45,251 nucleotides of DNA from DASSUC01 sp035649895 (GTDB lineage Bacteria; Actinomycetota; Actinomycetes; Mycobacteriales; Micromonosporaceae), in assembly GCA_035649895.1 (NCBI GenBank), contig DASRIS010000051.1, positions 1-45,251 of the forward strand, read 5' to 3'. Made by a program: the position numbers and the translations under genes. Below the pieces are notes generated by a model, which saw only the letters and a program-made list of their open reading frames with translations, did not search any database and was not told the origin of the DNA. Every line of letters starts with the position of its first letter. The first letter of the stretch is position 1. Of the stretch, positions 8,007 through 16,409 are shown piece by piece.

Positions 8007-8935
8007 CCGGCACGGCGGCCAAGCCTGGCAGCGCAGCGTCCCAACCCGGCGGCACGGCGGCCATGCCTGGCGGCGCAGCGGGTGAGGCCGGCGCGGCCGT
8101 ACTGGGAACCGCCCGGCTGGTGCTGGCCGCGAGCGCTGCCGCGCCGCCCGCGCCCGACGACGTGTGCCTGGCGGTGACCGGGCGCCGGGTCGTCGTCGCC
8201 GTCGGCGTGGACGGCGGCTGGCGATTTCCCAGGGTCGCCGAGTGCCCGGGCGCGACCGAGCCGGTGCCGGTCGGCACGCTCGACGGGGTGCCGGTGTGGG
8301 CCTGCGTCGCCGCGTCCACAGTAGACAACCCGCTCCAGGCCCGCGGCTGGCCGTCGGTCGCGGCCAACGTCGCCGAGCCGCTCGCCGCGCTCGCCGGCCG
8401 GGCGTTGCAGGTGGTCACGTGGCGGCGTACCCACCGCTTCTGCGGCGCGTGCAAGGCGGAGCTGGCCGACGTGGCCGGGGAGCATGCCCGCCGCTGCCCC
8501 GCGTGTGAGCTGTTCGTGCCGATGCAGCTCTCCCCCGCCGTGCTCGTCCTGGTCCGCCGCGGCGCCGACGAGGTGCTGCTGGTACGCCATGCGTACGGGC
8601 CGAAAGAGCTGTGGGCCCTGGTCGCCGGGTTCGTCGAGTCGGGCGAGTCGCTGGAGCAGGCGGTGTCCCGCGAGGTGGCCGAGGAGGTGGGCCTGACCGT
8701 GACCGGTGCGACCTACTTCGGCAGCCAGCCGTGGGCGCTGTCCGGACCGGGGGTGCTGCTGGTCGGGTTCACCGCGGTCTGCGCCGACTCGGCCGCCGAG
8801 CCGGTGGCGGACGGGCGGGAGCTGGTCGAGGCGGCCTGGTTCCGGGTGGGCGACCTGCCCGAGCCGCTGCCGCCGGCGTACTCGATGTCGCGCTGGATGA
8901 TCGACGCCGCCGCCGACGGACGCCGGAGCGGCTGA
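8003..8935 (+). CDS. nudC: NAD+ diphosphatase / NADH pyrophosphatase (Nudix)
   Basis: Nudix hydrolase of the NudC family, which cleaves NAD(H) to NMN(H) and AMP and can remove NAD caps from RNA. The 310-residue protein has a low-complexity Gly/Ala N-terminus, a four-Cys zinc ribbon (FCGACKAEL and RCPACELF) and the Nudix box GFVESGESLEQAVSREVAEEVG's core glutamates (REVAEEVG). SQPWALSGPGVLLVGF follows, where family members usually carry SQPWPFPxS. The altered Pro-Phe-Pro part is unusual. The ATG overlaps the lipoprotein stop. It converges on the DUF885 gene. Confidence 0.93.
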   Translation: MTGTAAKPGSAASQPGGTAAMPGGAAGEAGAAVLGTARLVLAASAAAPPAPDDVCLAVTGRRVVVAVGVDGGWRFPRVAECPGATEPVPVGTLDGVPVWACVAASTVDNPLQARGWPSVAANVAEPLAALAGRALQVVTWRRTHRFCGACKAELADVAGEHARRCPACELFVPMQLSPAVLVLVRRGADEVLLVRHAYGPKELWALVAGFVESGESLEQAVSREVAEEVGLTVTGATYFGSQPWALSGPGVLLVGFTAVCADSAAEPVADGRELVEAAWFRVGDLPEPLPPAYSMSRWMIDAAADGRRSG

Positions 8936-8960
8936 CCAGACCGGACCCAGACCTGGCCTG

Positions 8961-9011
8961 GCCGGACCTGGGCCCTGGCCGGGCCTGGGCCCTGGCCGGA
9001 CCTGGGCCCTG
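8961..9011. repeat. three 17-bp tandem repeats between convergent genes
   Basis: Units gccggacctgggccctg at 8961-8977, 8978-8994 (one change) and 8995-9011. They lie between the stop codons of nudC and the DUF885 gene. The units are partly self-complementary (gggccc) and could form stem-loops in transcripts from either side, so they may act as a bidirectional terminator. That role is a guess. Confidence 0.8.
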
Positions 9012-9028
9012 GCCGGACCGGCCGGTGA

Positions 9029-10654
9029 CTAGTCGGACACGCCGGTGAGCAGCGTCCGCAGGTGCCGGGGGGCGGGCGAGCCGTGCGCGAGCATCTCGTC
9101 GTGCCAGCCGCGCACCGACGTGCCGGCCGGCCGGGCCCGCGCCATCTCGGCGACCTCCAGGTAGCCGACGAAGTACGTGGACAGCTGGGTGGAGGTGAGC
9201 AGGGCCCGCCGCCACTTGCCGGCGGCCTCCCCCTCCTCCTGGAAGCCCCGGCCGGTCATCAGCGCCATCGCCTCCGCCTCGCCGATGCCCTCGGCGTGCA
9301 CCAGCTGGTCCAGCAGGGCGTTGAGGCTCATCCGCAGCCGCATCTTGAGCTGCTGGATGCGCACGGGAAGGCCGCCGTACCCGGCGTCGGCCATCACCTC
9401 CTCCGCGTAGACCGCCCACCCCTCCACAAAGGGATCGGAGAAGCCGAGCGCCCGGGCCCGGGTGGAGCCGCGGAACCGGCGGGAGTGGGCGAGCTGGAGG
9501 AAGTGTCCGGGCATCGCCTCGTGCACGGTCAGGTCGCGCACCATCGCGTGGTTGTACTCCCGGTAGAACGAGGTCACCCGCTCCGGCGACCAGTCCGCGG
9601 GCGTGGGCGAGATGCAGTAGAAGGTCGGCATCTCGGCCGGCTCCAGCATGCCGGGCGCGTCACAGTAGGCCACCGCCACGCCCCGGGCGAACTCGGGCAT
9701 CTCCTGGACCACGCAGGGGTCGTCCACAAGCGACACCAGGCCATGGTCGCGGACGAAAGCGGTCGTCTCGGCCAGCGCCCGGTGCGCGGCATCCATGATT
9801 GACTTGTCATCCGGCCGGTCGTCGGCCAGGCGGTCCAGCGCGGCGCGCGCCGTGGCCTCGGACGCGGGCTCTCCGAGCAGCTCGGCCGCTGCCTCCCGTA
9901 GCTGCTCGTTCGTCTCGGCCACGGTCGCCTCGGCCCGGGCGAGGATCTCGGCCGCGGACAGCTCGGTGTCGAGCGTGTGCCACAGCCGGGCCTCCCAGAG
10001 CCGCCGGCCCAGCCGCGGGTCCCGCCCGCCTCCCTCGGCCGAGCGCGCCCGCAGCCACTCGCCGAAGCCGTCCAGCGCCTGCGCGGCCGCCTCAACGGCG
10101 GGGTTGACCGAGCCGGCCAGCGCCGGCACCTGCGCCACCAGCCCGGGCACCTCGGTACGGACCAGCGCCGCCACCCCGGCGAACTGCCCGGCCGCGGTCT
10201 CCAGGTGGATGCGGGGGCAGTCCCGAAGCACACCCCGCGCGACGGCGAGCGTGTCCGGCAGCGCGGCCAGGCGCTCACGCAGGCTCGAAAGCCGCTGCTC
10301 GACCGGTGCGTGTGCCCGGACGACCAGCGCGTGCAGCAACGGCCCGGGGTTGTGCGCCAGCGGGTTCCACTCGTGCTTGCGCACGTCGGTCAGCTCGAAC
10401 AGGTCACGCTCGACGAGCCCGAGCAGCACCGCGTGGTCCACCTGGTCCTCGGCGCCCAGCCCCGCGACGTCCACTTCGGACAGCGCTCGGGCCGCGTCGC
10501 GCAGCATCGCGGTGCGGGCGGCGATGCCGTCGGGTGAGAGGTCGGGCAGCCGGTCGTCGTAGCGGTGGTCCCCGGCCTCCGCCGCCCGGACCGGGTCAGC
10601 CTCGAGGATGGCGTCCACGATGCGCTCGGCGAGCGGCGCAAACTCCTGCGGCAT
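9029..10654 (-). CDS. DUF885 family zinc metallopeptidase-like protein
   Basis: A 541-residue protein of the DUF885 family, predicted metal-dependent peptidases related to M32-like folds. The key motif is HEAMPGHFLQLAHSRRF (HExxxGH) in the C-terminal third, followed by FVEGWAVYAEEVM, whose Glu is a likely third zinc ligand, and then a helical end. No signal peptide is evident, so it is probably cytoplasmic. The ATG at 10654 (MPQEFAPLAERIVDAIL) fits family N-termini; the longer frame to 10777 adds an atypical leader. It stands alone between convergent nudC and the upstream cassette. Substrate unknown. Confidence 0.9.
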   Translation of the reverse strand: MPQEFAPLAERIVDAILEADPVRAAEAGDHRYDDRLPDLSPDGIAARTAMLRDAARALSEVDVAGLGAEDQVDHAVLLGLVERDLFELTDVRKHEWNPLAHNPGPLLHALVVRAHAPVEQRLSSLRERLAALPDTLAVARGVLRDCPRIHLETAAGQFAGVAALVRTEVPGLVAQVPALAGSVNPAVEAAAQALDGFGEWLRARSAEGGGRDPRLGRRLWEARLWHTLDTELSAAEILARAEATVAETNEQLREAAAELLGEPASEATARAALDRLADDRPDDKSIMDAAHRALAETTAFVRDHGLVSLVDDPCVVQEMPEFARGVAVAYCDAPGMLEPAEMPTFYCISPTPADWSPERVTSFYREYNHAMVRDLTVHEAMPGHFLQLAHSRRFRGSTRARALGFSDPFVEGWAVYAEEVMADAGYGGLPVRIQQLKMRLRMSLNALLDQLVHAEGIGEAEAMALMTGRGFQEEGEAAGKWRRALLTSTQLSTYFVGYLEVAEMARARPAGTSVRGWHDEMLAHGSPAPRHLRTLLTGVSD

Positions 10655-10824
10655 GCCCTGCAACCTACCCCTGGCCACGGCGGCAAGAGCAGCGGACACC
10701 GGCCCGTTGAGTGCAGGAAAGGCACATAGAGGTCGAGTGGCCCATACTGCAACCCAGCCTTGGGCGGTCCAGCTCACATTTGCCCGGCCAAGGTCCAGTC
10801 CGGTTCATGCGCGCCGTCCCTACA

Positions 10825-13800
10825 TCAGTTTGAACGAGCGCGGTCGAGCACCTCCTCGGTCGTTAGTGGACTCTTCGGGTGGTGGGTGAGGCAGAGCGGC
10901 GTGCGCACCTTGGCAAACGGCTGTCCCTCCAGCGCCACGTAGAACTCGCCGCTGCGCAGCTGCGAGATCCCGGGCACGTCACCGCCCTTCGCGCGGGCCA
11001 TCTCCCGGGCAGCGTCGATCTGCACGGGCGCGTTGAGCAGGCCATAGCACTGGGTAGCGGCATTTCCAGGGATGTGGTTGTGCAGCCCTTTCGGCGACTG
11101 GGTGGCGAACACCAACCCGAGGCCGTACTTGCGGGCCTGCGACGCCAGAGCGAGCGTGCTCCTGGTGCAGGCGGTCATGGCGCCGGACGGCGCGAACGTC
11201 TGCGCCTCGTCCATCACGAACAGCCCGCCCAGGGGCCTGTTACCGGCGGGGTGCTTCTTGACCCAGGCAAAGAGCGCCATCTGGAGCTGGTTGACGAAGC
11301 TCTGGCGCTGTTCGTCGGACTGCAGGCCGATCAGGCTGATGACGGAGACCCGGGCGTGCTTACCGGTCGGTGGGGTCAGCAGCTCTCCTGGGTTCACGGG
11401 TTCGCCGACGCCGCCGAACAGGGGGTCGATCACCATTGCCGCGGTCAGTGCCTGACCCAGCTCGGCTGCGATCTTCGCGGCGTTGCCCAGGTCACTGACG
11501 GCGGCTGGCAGGTCGTCCAGCATGCCGATGAGTCCGCGGAGCGTGGTCTCCCGGTGCCGGCGGGCGTAGTAGACGAGGGCCTCCTTGAGGACCGCGCGAC
11601 CGCGTTCAGCCTTGCTCGTCCTGCCGTCCACCTTCGCCCGGGGGGCGAGGGTGGCCAGTGCCGAGTCGACCGCGGCCTCGAACTCGTCCGGGTCGTTGAC
11701 GAAGCTGTGGAAGTCGGGGAGCGGCTGGAAGCTGATCGGCCGCCCAGCCGCCCGGCGTGGGGTGTACAGCACGACGTCGGTGTTCTCCAGGTACTCCTGT
11801 GCCTTCTCCGCGTCGCCGTCGCGCCAGCCTGCCGGTGGCTCCGGCCAGGGGTCGCCGAGGCGAGCCAGGTCGTTGTTGGGGTCCAGGACGATCGCGGACA
11901 CGCCCCGCAGTGCGCACTCCTCGATCATGCGGCGGATGAGGACGGTCTTCCCGGAGCCTGAGCCCGCGAAGATAGCCGTGTGTTTCCGCAGGGCCTCGAG
12001 GCTGACCAGGACAGGTTGACCGGTGTCGAAGGTGGCTCCCAGCTCAAAGGCGGGTCCGGCGTTTCTCGGTGGCGGTGGCGCCAGCCTCCTGCCTCCTGCC
12101 GGCTCCGGCTTGGCCACCTGTTCCGGAGGAGTGCGATCGGGCGCGGGCAGGTCGGTCGCAGCCTCACCGAGCGCGTCCCGCAGGAACGTGACGCCGCGGG
12201 TCGGCTGCCGCGCGACCAGCCAGTCCTGGAGGTTGGCCGGTGCCTTGGCGAGCAGGTCACGAAGCGCCCAAAGTACGCGTAGGTCGTCGTCGCTCACCGT
12301 CAGGCGCCGGCCGCCAGCGGCCTCGAACGCCGCGACCGCCTCCTGGTTCTTCGGGCTCTGCGGCCAGCCACCGTTGCGGAGCAGGAACAGCCTCCGGTGT
12401 GCCACATCGCTGGCGAGCCCGGCCTCGGTACACGCGGTGCGGATCCGGTTGAGGACGGCTATGGGGTGGTACTCGGTGGAGACGCCCCGGAACCCCCAGT
12501 GCGCCTCCTCCTCCGTCTCGTCGTTGATGGTGCGGCGCAGCCGGGCGTGCAGGGCCGGTTTGGTGCTTGGCGGTGGGTCCTGTTCAAAGTGCTTCCCGGC
12601 GTCTCCACGCTCGGTGATCCATGCTTGCAGGCCTGCCGACAGGAGCCTGGGCAGCTCGACGTCCTCGGTGTCCCGGGCGAGTGCGCGGCTGATGTCGGCG
12701 ACCGCCCTGAGCTTGGCGAACCGCTCGTCGAGCGCGGCGAGGGTGGCGTCTGGTGGCGGGACGACGGGACCGCCACCATCGTCGGCCAGCAGCTGAAGCC
12801 TTGTCATCTCCCTGACGGTGCCGTCGCTGAGGCAGGCACGGATGTGCCCGGCGACGCTCTGCAGGAGCTGGCGCGGCATGAAGTTCACCGCGTCGTCGAA
12901 CGCGTCCTCGTGGATCGGCCAGGTCGGGTACGGCGGGGTGAACGCCACCGCCCGGTAGTGCGGTTCCAGCCGCTTTGCCACGAGCGCCTGCCCGACGGCC
13001 GCGCTGGGGATACGACCCAGGTACTGCGTCGCCACGAACCGGTCCCGCACCGCCGCGACTGCGTACTTCTTGATCACCTCCCAGGTCGCGTGCTGGGCGG
13101 CGACCACCGTCAGCGTCCTGCGGGTCGCCTCGCGCAGCGACATGAGCCCGTTGGCTATCTGGTCAAGCAGGACGGAGTCCTGCCACTCGGCGTCATGGCC
13201 GCTGGCCATCGCCTTTGCGTGAGGCGCCAGCAGGCCGTCGATCTGGTCGACCGCGACAACCGATGGTCCGGTCAGGGCGAGCAGCCACGACACCTCGCTG
13301 ACCACCTGGTCTGGCGGGTATACCCCACGCGGCAGTCCCCACGGTGCACGTTCACCTGGTTCGCACTCGTCGCCGGAGAGCAGGAAGTTGTTGCCGACCT
13401 CCCTGGCCCGGAAGTCGTCGGCGTTGAACATCGCCAGCGCGCGGGCGGTGTGCCGGCACACGAGCGTCACCTCGGGGTTGTACCGGTGGAGCGCATCGAG
13501 GAAGGTGTCGACAGCGGCCCGGTCGAGCGGTGCCTCGCCGATGAGGGCTTGACGCGCGCTGAAAGGCACGCCGGTCAGCAGGGTGACCCGGCGCAGGAAC
13601 ATCCGCAGCTGGGTCTCGTGACCGTCGACACGGCGGGTCAGGCCGTTGAGCATGGAGTGCGCAACGCTGGCCCAGAACCGGGTGCCGTCGAGGAGGCTGA
13701 CCAGGAAGAAGTACCCGTCCTGGCGCTGCACCCGCTCGCGGATCCAGCCGAGCAGGTGGGTCTTGCCAGAGCCGCGCTGGCCCTGCACGACGACGCCGAC

Positions 13801-13971
13801 GGGGCTGGCGTCAGGGCTGTCCCGGGCGTCGCCGATCGCATCGAGGATGGCTTCCGCGACCTGGCGGTGGAGCGTGTCGACGTGGAACTCCGAACGCCGC
13901 CAGACGTCGTCGCGGGTCGGCGCCAGACTGATCCGCAGGCCGGAGAGCGCTTTGAGCTCGGTGTCGGTCAT
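10825..13971 (-). CDS. HerA-like ATPase with N-terminal second P-loop domain
   Basis: A 1048-residue protein with two ATPase modules. The N-terminal module has Walker A GQRGSGKT (64-71) and a Walker B-like SVVAVDQIDGLL (about 237-248), resembling AAA/STAND-type ATPases. A long middle region follows (about 400-640). The C-terminal module is HerA/FtsK-like: Walker A AGSGSGKT (669-676), DPNNDLARLGDPWPEPP, Walker B GGLFVMDEAQTFAPSG (915-930) and FATQSPKGL (955-963), motifs of ring-forming DNA translocases. The ATG overlaps the stop of the winged-helix gene (ATGA). HerA-type ATPases paired with nucleases occur in many anti-phage systems; a defence role is inferred. I do not match the whole protein to a named family. 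Confidence 0.88.
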   Translation of the reverse strand: MTDTELKALSGLRISLAPTRDDVWRRSEFHVDTLHRQVAEAILDAIGDARDSPDASPVGVVVQGQRGSGKTHLLGWIRERVQRQDGYFFLVSLLDGTRFWASVAHSMLNGLTRRVDGHETQLRMFLRRVTLLTGVPFSARQALIGEAPLDRAAVDTFLDALHRYNPEVTLVCRHTARALAMFNADDFRAREVGNNFLLSGDECEPGERAPWGLPRGVYPPDQVVSEVSWLLALTGPSVVAVDQIDGLLAPHAKAMASGHDAEWQDSVLLDQIANGLMSLREATRRTLTVVAAQHATWEVIKKYAVAAVRDRFVATQYLGRIPSAAVGQALVAKRLEPHYRAVAFTPPYPTWPIHEDAFDDAVNFMPRQLLQSVAGHIRACLSDGTVREMTRLQLLADDGGGPVVPPPDATLAALDERFAKLRAVADISRALARDTEDVELPRLLSAGLQAWITERGDAGKHFEQDPPPSTKPALHARLRRTINDETEEEAHWGFRGVSTEYHPIAVLNRIRTACTEAGLASDVAHRRLFLLRNGGWPQSPKNQEAVAAFEAAGGRRLTVSDDDLRVLWALRDLLAKAPANLQDWLVARQPTRGVTFLRDALGEAATDLPAPDRTPPEQVAKPEPAGGRRLAPPPPRNAGPAFELGATFDTGQPVLVSLEALRKHTAIFAGSGSGKTVLIRRMIEECALRGVSAIVLDPNNDLARLGDPWPEPPAGWRDGDAEKAQEYLENTDVVLYTPRRAAGRPISFQPLPDFHSFVNDPDEFEAAVDSALATLAPRAKVDGRTSKAERGRAVLKEALVYYARRHRETTLRGLIGMLDDLPAAVSDLGNAAKIAAELGQALTAAMVIDPLFGGVGEPVNPGELLTPPTGKHARVSVISLIGLQSDEQRQSFVNQLQMALFAWVKKHPAGNRPLGGLFVMDEAQTFAPSGAMTACTRSTLALASQARKYGLGLVFATQSPKGLHNHIPGNAATQCYGLLNAPVQIDAAREMARAKGGDVPGISQLRSGEFYVALEGQPFAKVRTPLCLTHHPKSPLTTEEVLDRARSN

Positions 13972-14672
13972 GGCGCCTCAATCGCCAGCACGTGCTGGTC
14001 GCGGTCGCCGATGTTCACCGCCGCGTCCCGATCTCGCCGGGTCAACGCCTTCTGGTTCGTCTCTTCCTCGATCTGGACACCAGGCATCCGGACCATCAAC
14101 CGGAGCACGCCGTCGACCTCCGGCTTGGGGACGGCGCCCAGCTGGTCCCGGATGTCGGCCAGTCCGACCCAGCTGCCGGCGGGGTCGGCCAGCCTCCGGT
14201 AGGCCCTGCGGATCTCACGTTCGATCTCGTCGGCGGTCATGCCACCGGAGACCGCCGGTTCGCTGGCGACCGCCGGTTCGCTGGCGACCGCCGGCAGCCC
14301 CTGCTCGTTCTCGGGCTGGTCCCCGAACACCTGGGCGAGGCTGCGGCCGGTCCGGCCCAGGTAGCGGTCCAGCCCGCTGAGCACGGCATAGAGGGCGTGC
14401 CCGGCAGAGCCGGCACCCTGTGGCACCGCACTGGTCAGCTCCTCCCGGCACCAGCGCCACCCTGCATCACCCAGGGAGAAGAAGTACGCGTTCCGCGCTC
14501 CCTTGCGGCACTCGATAAGCTTTGCGTCGATTAGCCTCAGCCGGTTCTTCCCAGTCAGCTCCAGGCCCGGCGCATACTTTTCCTTAATCTGTGGGTTGGA
14601 GAGCTCAGCGTTCTCCGCCATCAGGATGAGCAGAAGTGCCCGCTCCGGTAGTGACAGCTTAGGCTCCGGCAT
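13968..14672 (-). CDS. winged-helix protein linking nuclease and HerA-like ATPase
   Basis: A 234-residue protein. Residues 1-75 look like a winged helix-turn-helix (RALLLILMAENAELSNPQIK, then NRLRLIDAKLIECRKGARNAYFF as recognition helix and wing). The middle part (about 85-120) is helical. A flexible linker with repeated AVASEP follows, and the C-terminal part (145-205) is a second small helical domain. The ATG at 14672 has GGGAG 6 nt upstream and overlaps the nuclease gene by 14 bp; its stop overlaps the ATPase start. It could be a regulator or a DNA-recognition subunit of a nuclease-ATPase complex. The coupling favours a structural subunit, but this is inference. Confidence 0.8.
   Translation of the reverse strand: MPEPKLSLPERALLLILMAENAELSNPQIKEKYAPGLELTGKNRLRLIDAKLIECRKGARNAYFFSLGDAGWRWCREELTSAVPQGAGSAGHALYAVLSGLDRYLGRTGRSLAQVFGDQPENEQGLPAVASEPAVASEPAVSGGMTADEIEREIRRAYRRLADPAGSWVGLADIRDQLGAVPKPEVDGVLRLMVRMPGVQIEEETNQKALTRRDRDAAVNIGDRDQHVLAIEAP
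14250..14294. repeat. in-frame 18-bp tandem repeat (2.5 copies)
   Basis: Perfect 18-bp units at 14250-14267 and 14268-14285 plus a half unit to 14294, encoding the repeated AVASEP linker of the winged-helix protein. In-frame period and perfect identity suggest recent slippage; copy number may vary between strains. Confidence 0.9.
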
Positions 14673-15717
14673 GAATCGCTCCCTTGTGGTTTTCGGCCCG
14701 GCGGCCGGCGAGGAACTGTTGGATCTGTGCGAGCACCATGTCTCGGTGGCTGAGCACCTGGTGGTTGGTGAACCGCAGCACCGCGTACCCGGCGAGCTGT
14801 AGCAGCACATCTCGTTGCCGGTCGGCGGCGAACCGGGTCGGCCGGCAATGCTCCGCGCCGTCGATCTCGACAACGCAGCGCTCGGTTCGCCAGAGCAGGT
14901 CGAGCCGGACCGGGTTGGTGAGCGGATGCGGTTGGTACAGCTGGTTCCACTGGCGACCGCCGGCCCACTCGAGCGGCGCAAGCGCCGCCTCCAGCAGCTG
15001 CTCGGCGCGACTCCCCGGATGCGGCCGCCCCGTGATCGCGGGATATCCCACGACGCCCCTGCCGGCCGGGCTCCCGAGATCGGCTGGCTCACCGACCAGC
15101 AGCGCGTCGTGAGCCGGCGGCGTGAACGCGATGACATCCACCGTGTCCACCGACGCGAACGCTGCACCGGTGAACCAGATCCCGAAGCCACCGCAGTCGG
15201 TGAGCCACCTGGCGCCGGCGACCAGCGCCTGCTCATTCTCGGCGCTGAGCCCCGCGGGGACTCTGACGAGGATCGCGGTACGTGTCCGCCCGAAGCTGGC
15301 AGCGATGACCTTGGCGAGCCCGCTCGCACGGATCTCGAGGCTGAACCGGCTGGTTGCTTTCACCCGTCGGCGGAGCGCCCGCTCGGAGATGTCGGCGAGA
15401 AACGGCCCATACTGCCCGCCGGCCTCCGCGGCGCGGAGCGCCAACGCCCGTACGGCTACCGCGCCGGCGCCGGCTGCACTGTCGATCTGCGCGGCGTCGG
15501 GAAGCCACGCCGGAAACAGCTCGCGGACGACCCGGTCAAGCTGGGCGAGTAGAGGCCCAACGACCTGCGCGGGCCGGGTCTGCGGGTCGGCGTTGTAAGT
15601 GATGATCGCGGGCGCGTCAGCCGGCAGCGGCTCGATCGACAACGCGAGCGCGTCCGCGCTCGGGCCCTCGATGCTGACCGGTCGATCCAGGGGAAGATCT
15701 GCCCAGGCTTGCGCCAC
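14659..15717 (-). CDS. DUF559-type (PD-(D/E)XK/Vsr-like) endonuclease
   Basis: A 352-residue protein. The last 120 or so residues match the DUF559 nuclease pattern: acidic helix SRAEQLLEAAL (236-246), Asp273 in VRLDLLW, the core VVEIDGAEH with Glu284, Asp286 and His290, then DRQRDVLLQLAGYAVLRFTNHQVL. These are the usual catalytic and fold positions of Vsr-like PD-(D/E)XK enzymes. The first 230 residues form a separate domain I do not recognise. The GTG start at 15717 has AAGGG 7 nt upstream. It is first gene of the cassette with the winged-helix and HerA-like genes. DNA cleavage is predicted from the motif, not shown. Confidence 0.85.
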   Translation of the reverse strand: MAQAWADLPLDRPVSIEGPSADALALSIEPLPADAPAIITYNADPQTRPAQVVGPLLAQLDRVVRELFPAWLPDAAQIDSAAGAGAVAVRALALRAAEAGGQYGPFLADISERALRRRVKATSRFSLEIRASGLAKVIAASFGRTRTAILVRVPAGLSAENEQALVAGARWLTDCGGFGIWFTGAAFASVDTVDVIAFTPPAHDALLVGEPADLGSPAGRGVVGYPAITGRPHPGSRAEQLLEAALAPLEWAGGRQWNQLYQPHPLTNPVRLDLLWRTERCVVEIDGAEHCRPTRFAADRQRDVLLQLAGYAVLRFTNHQVLSHRDMVLAQIQQFLAGRRAENHKGAIHAGA

Positions 15718-15719
15718 GC

Positions 15720-16050
15720 CACATCCCTTGCATTACAGACGTGCCGATTCTGCGTGCCGGGTAACGCGCATGGCAAGGCTCGCCGGACTGCCCGATGCCG
15801 CCGTACCTGCGAAAAAAATCAACCGGACGGCGCTTCCCGCGTCCCTGCAGTCTCTGATAAAGGTCGGGCTCCAATGCTGACGCTTGGGTCAGTTTCGTGG
15901 GAGCATGACGGCCTTGGCGGAGACGCTTCTAGAATTGCTCGGGGACTGACGCCTCATGGCGTTCTTCGTAGCGGCACCCCTCGACCACGCCATCGCACTA
16001 TCCCGAGGCGCAGTTGGTCTGGACGGGTCCGCCCAGCTTGTCCAGCCGCG
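15720..16050. other. gene-poor spacer upstream of the nuclease cassette
   Basis: About 330 bp without a gene I can support. It must hold the cassette promoter; TGTAAT at 15737-15732 (minus) is a possible -10 but would sit unusually close to the GTG at 15717. A plus-strand frame around 15903-15948 (MTALAETLLELLGD) is too short to interpret and may be a gene fragment. Confidence 0.4.
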
Positions 16051-16052
16051 GC

Positions 16053-16347
16053 GTTGGAGATGCTGGCGCAGACGCAAGCCCAGCTGCAGACCGCTGAGGC
16101 CAGGATCGTGGACGGCCCGGCGCAGTACGGGGCCCCGGATCACCGCGGTCATCGTGTACCTGTATGTCGGGCAGTTCCTGTCGAAGAAACGCACCGCGCA
16201 AGCTGAGTCCCTATCCGATGGCCGCACATCGCACTTCACCCCGACGGGCAGCTCCTGGCTGAGACCGCCACCGCCGGCGAGATCCTCGCCAAGGTCCGCT
16301 GGGTCCAGACCAACATCAAGCAGCTCGTCGACAACAACCCGAGGTAA
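16053..16347 (+). pseudogene. IS66-family transposase remnant, frameshifted
   Basis: The frame ending around 16205 reads TGPRITAVIVYLYVGQFLSK followed by KRTAQA, which I recognise as the start of the catalytic region of IS66-type transposases. The preceding residues (LAQTQAQLQTAEARIVDGPAQYG) are in another frame, and removing one G from the GGGG run at 16129-16132 restores AQYGPRITAVI, so one frameshift is visible. After KRTAQA the match stops. A further frame ends LLAETATAGEILAKVRWVQT and then KQLVDNNPR at a TAA at 16345-16347; I do not recognise it. No terminal inverted repeats are seen. This is a dead fragment beside the nuclease cassette. Confidence 0.65.
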
Positions 16348-16409
16348 GCAACCAGCGTCACGTAATAATAGGCTGGTCGTCCACCAGGCTTGAAGGATTC
16401 TTGTCAACG

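Noticed and set aside
12397..14202. 601-codon plus-strand frame opposite the HerA-like ATPase and winged-helix genes
   Set aside because: Arg/Gly/Val-rich composition and no motifs; the opposite strand carries clear P-loop motifs. It is a GC-rich antisense shadow.
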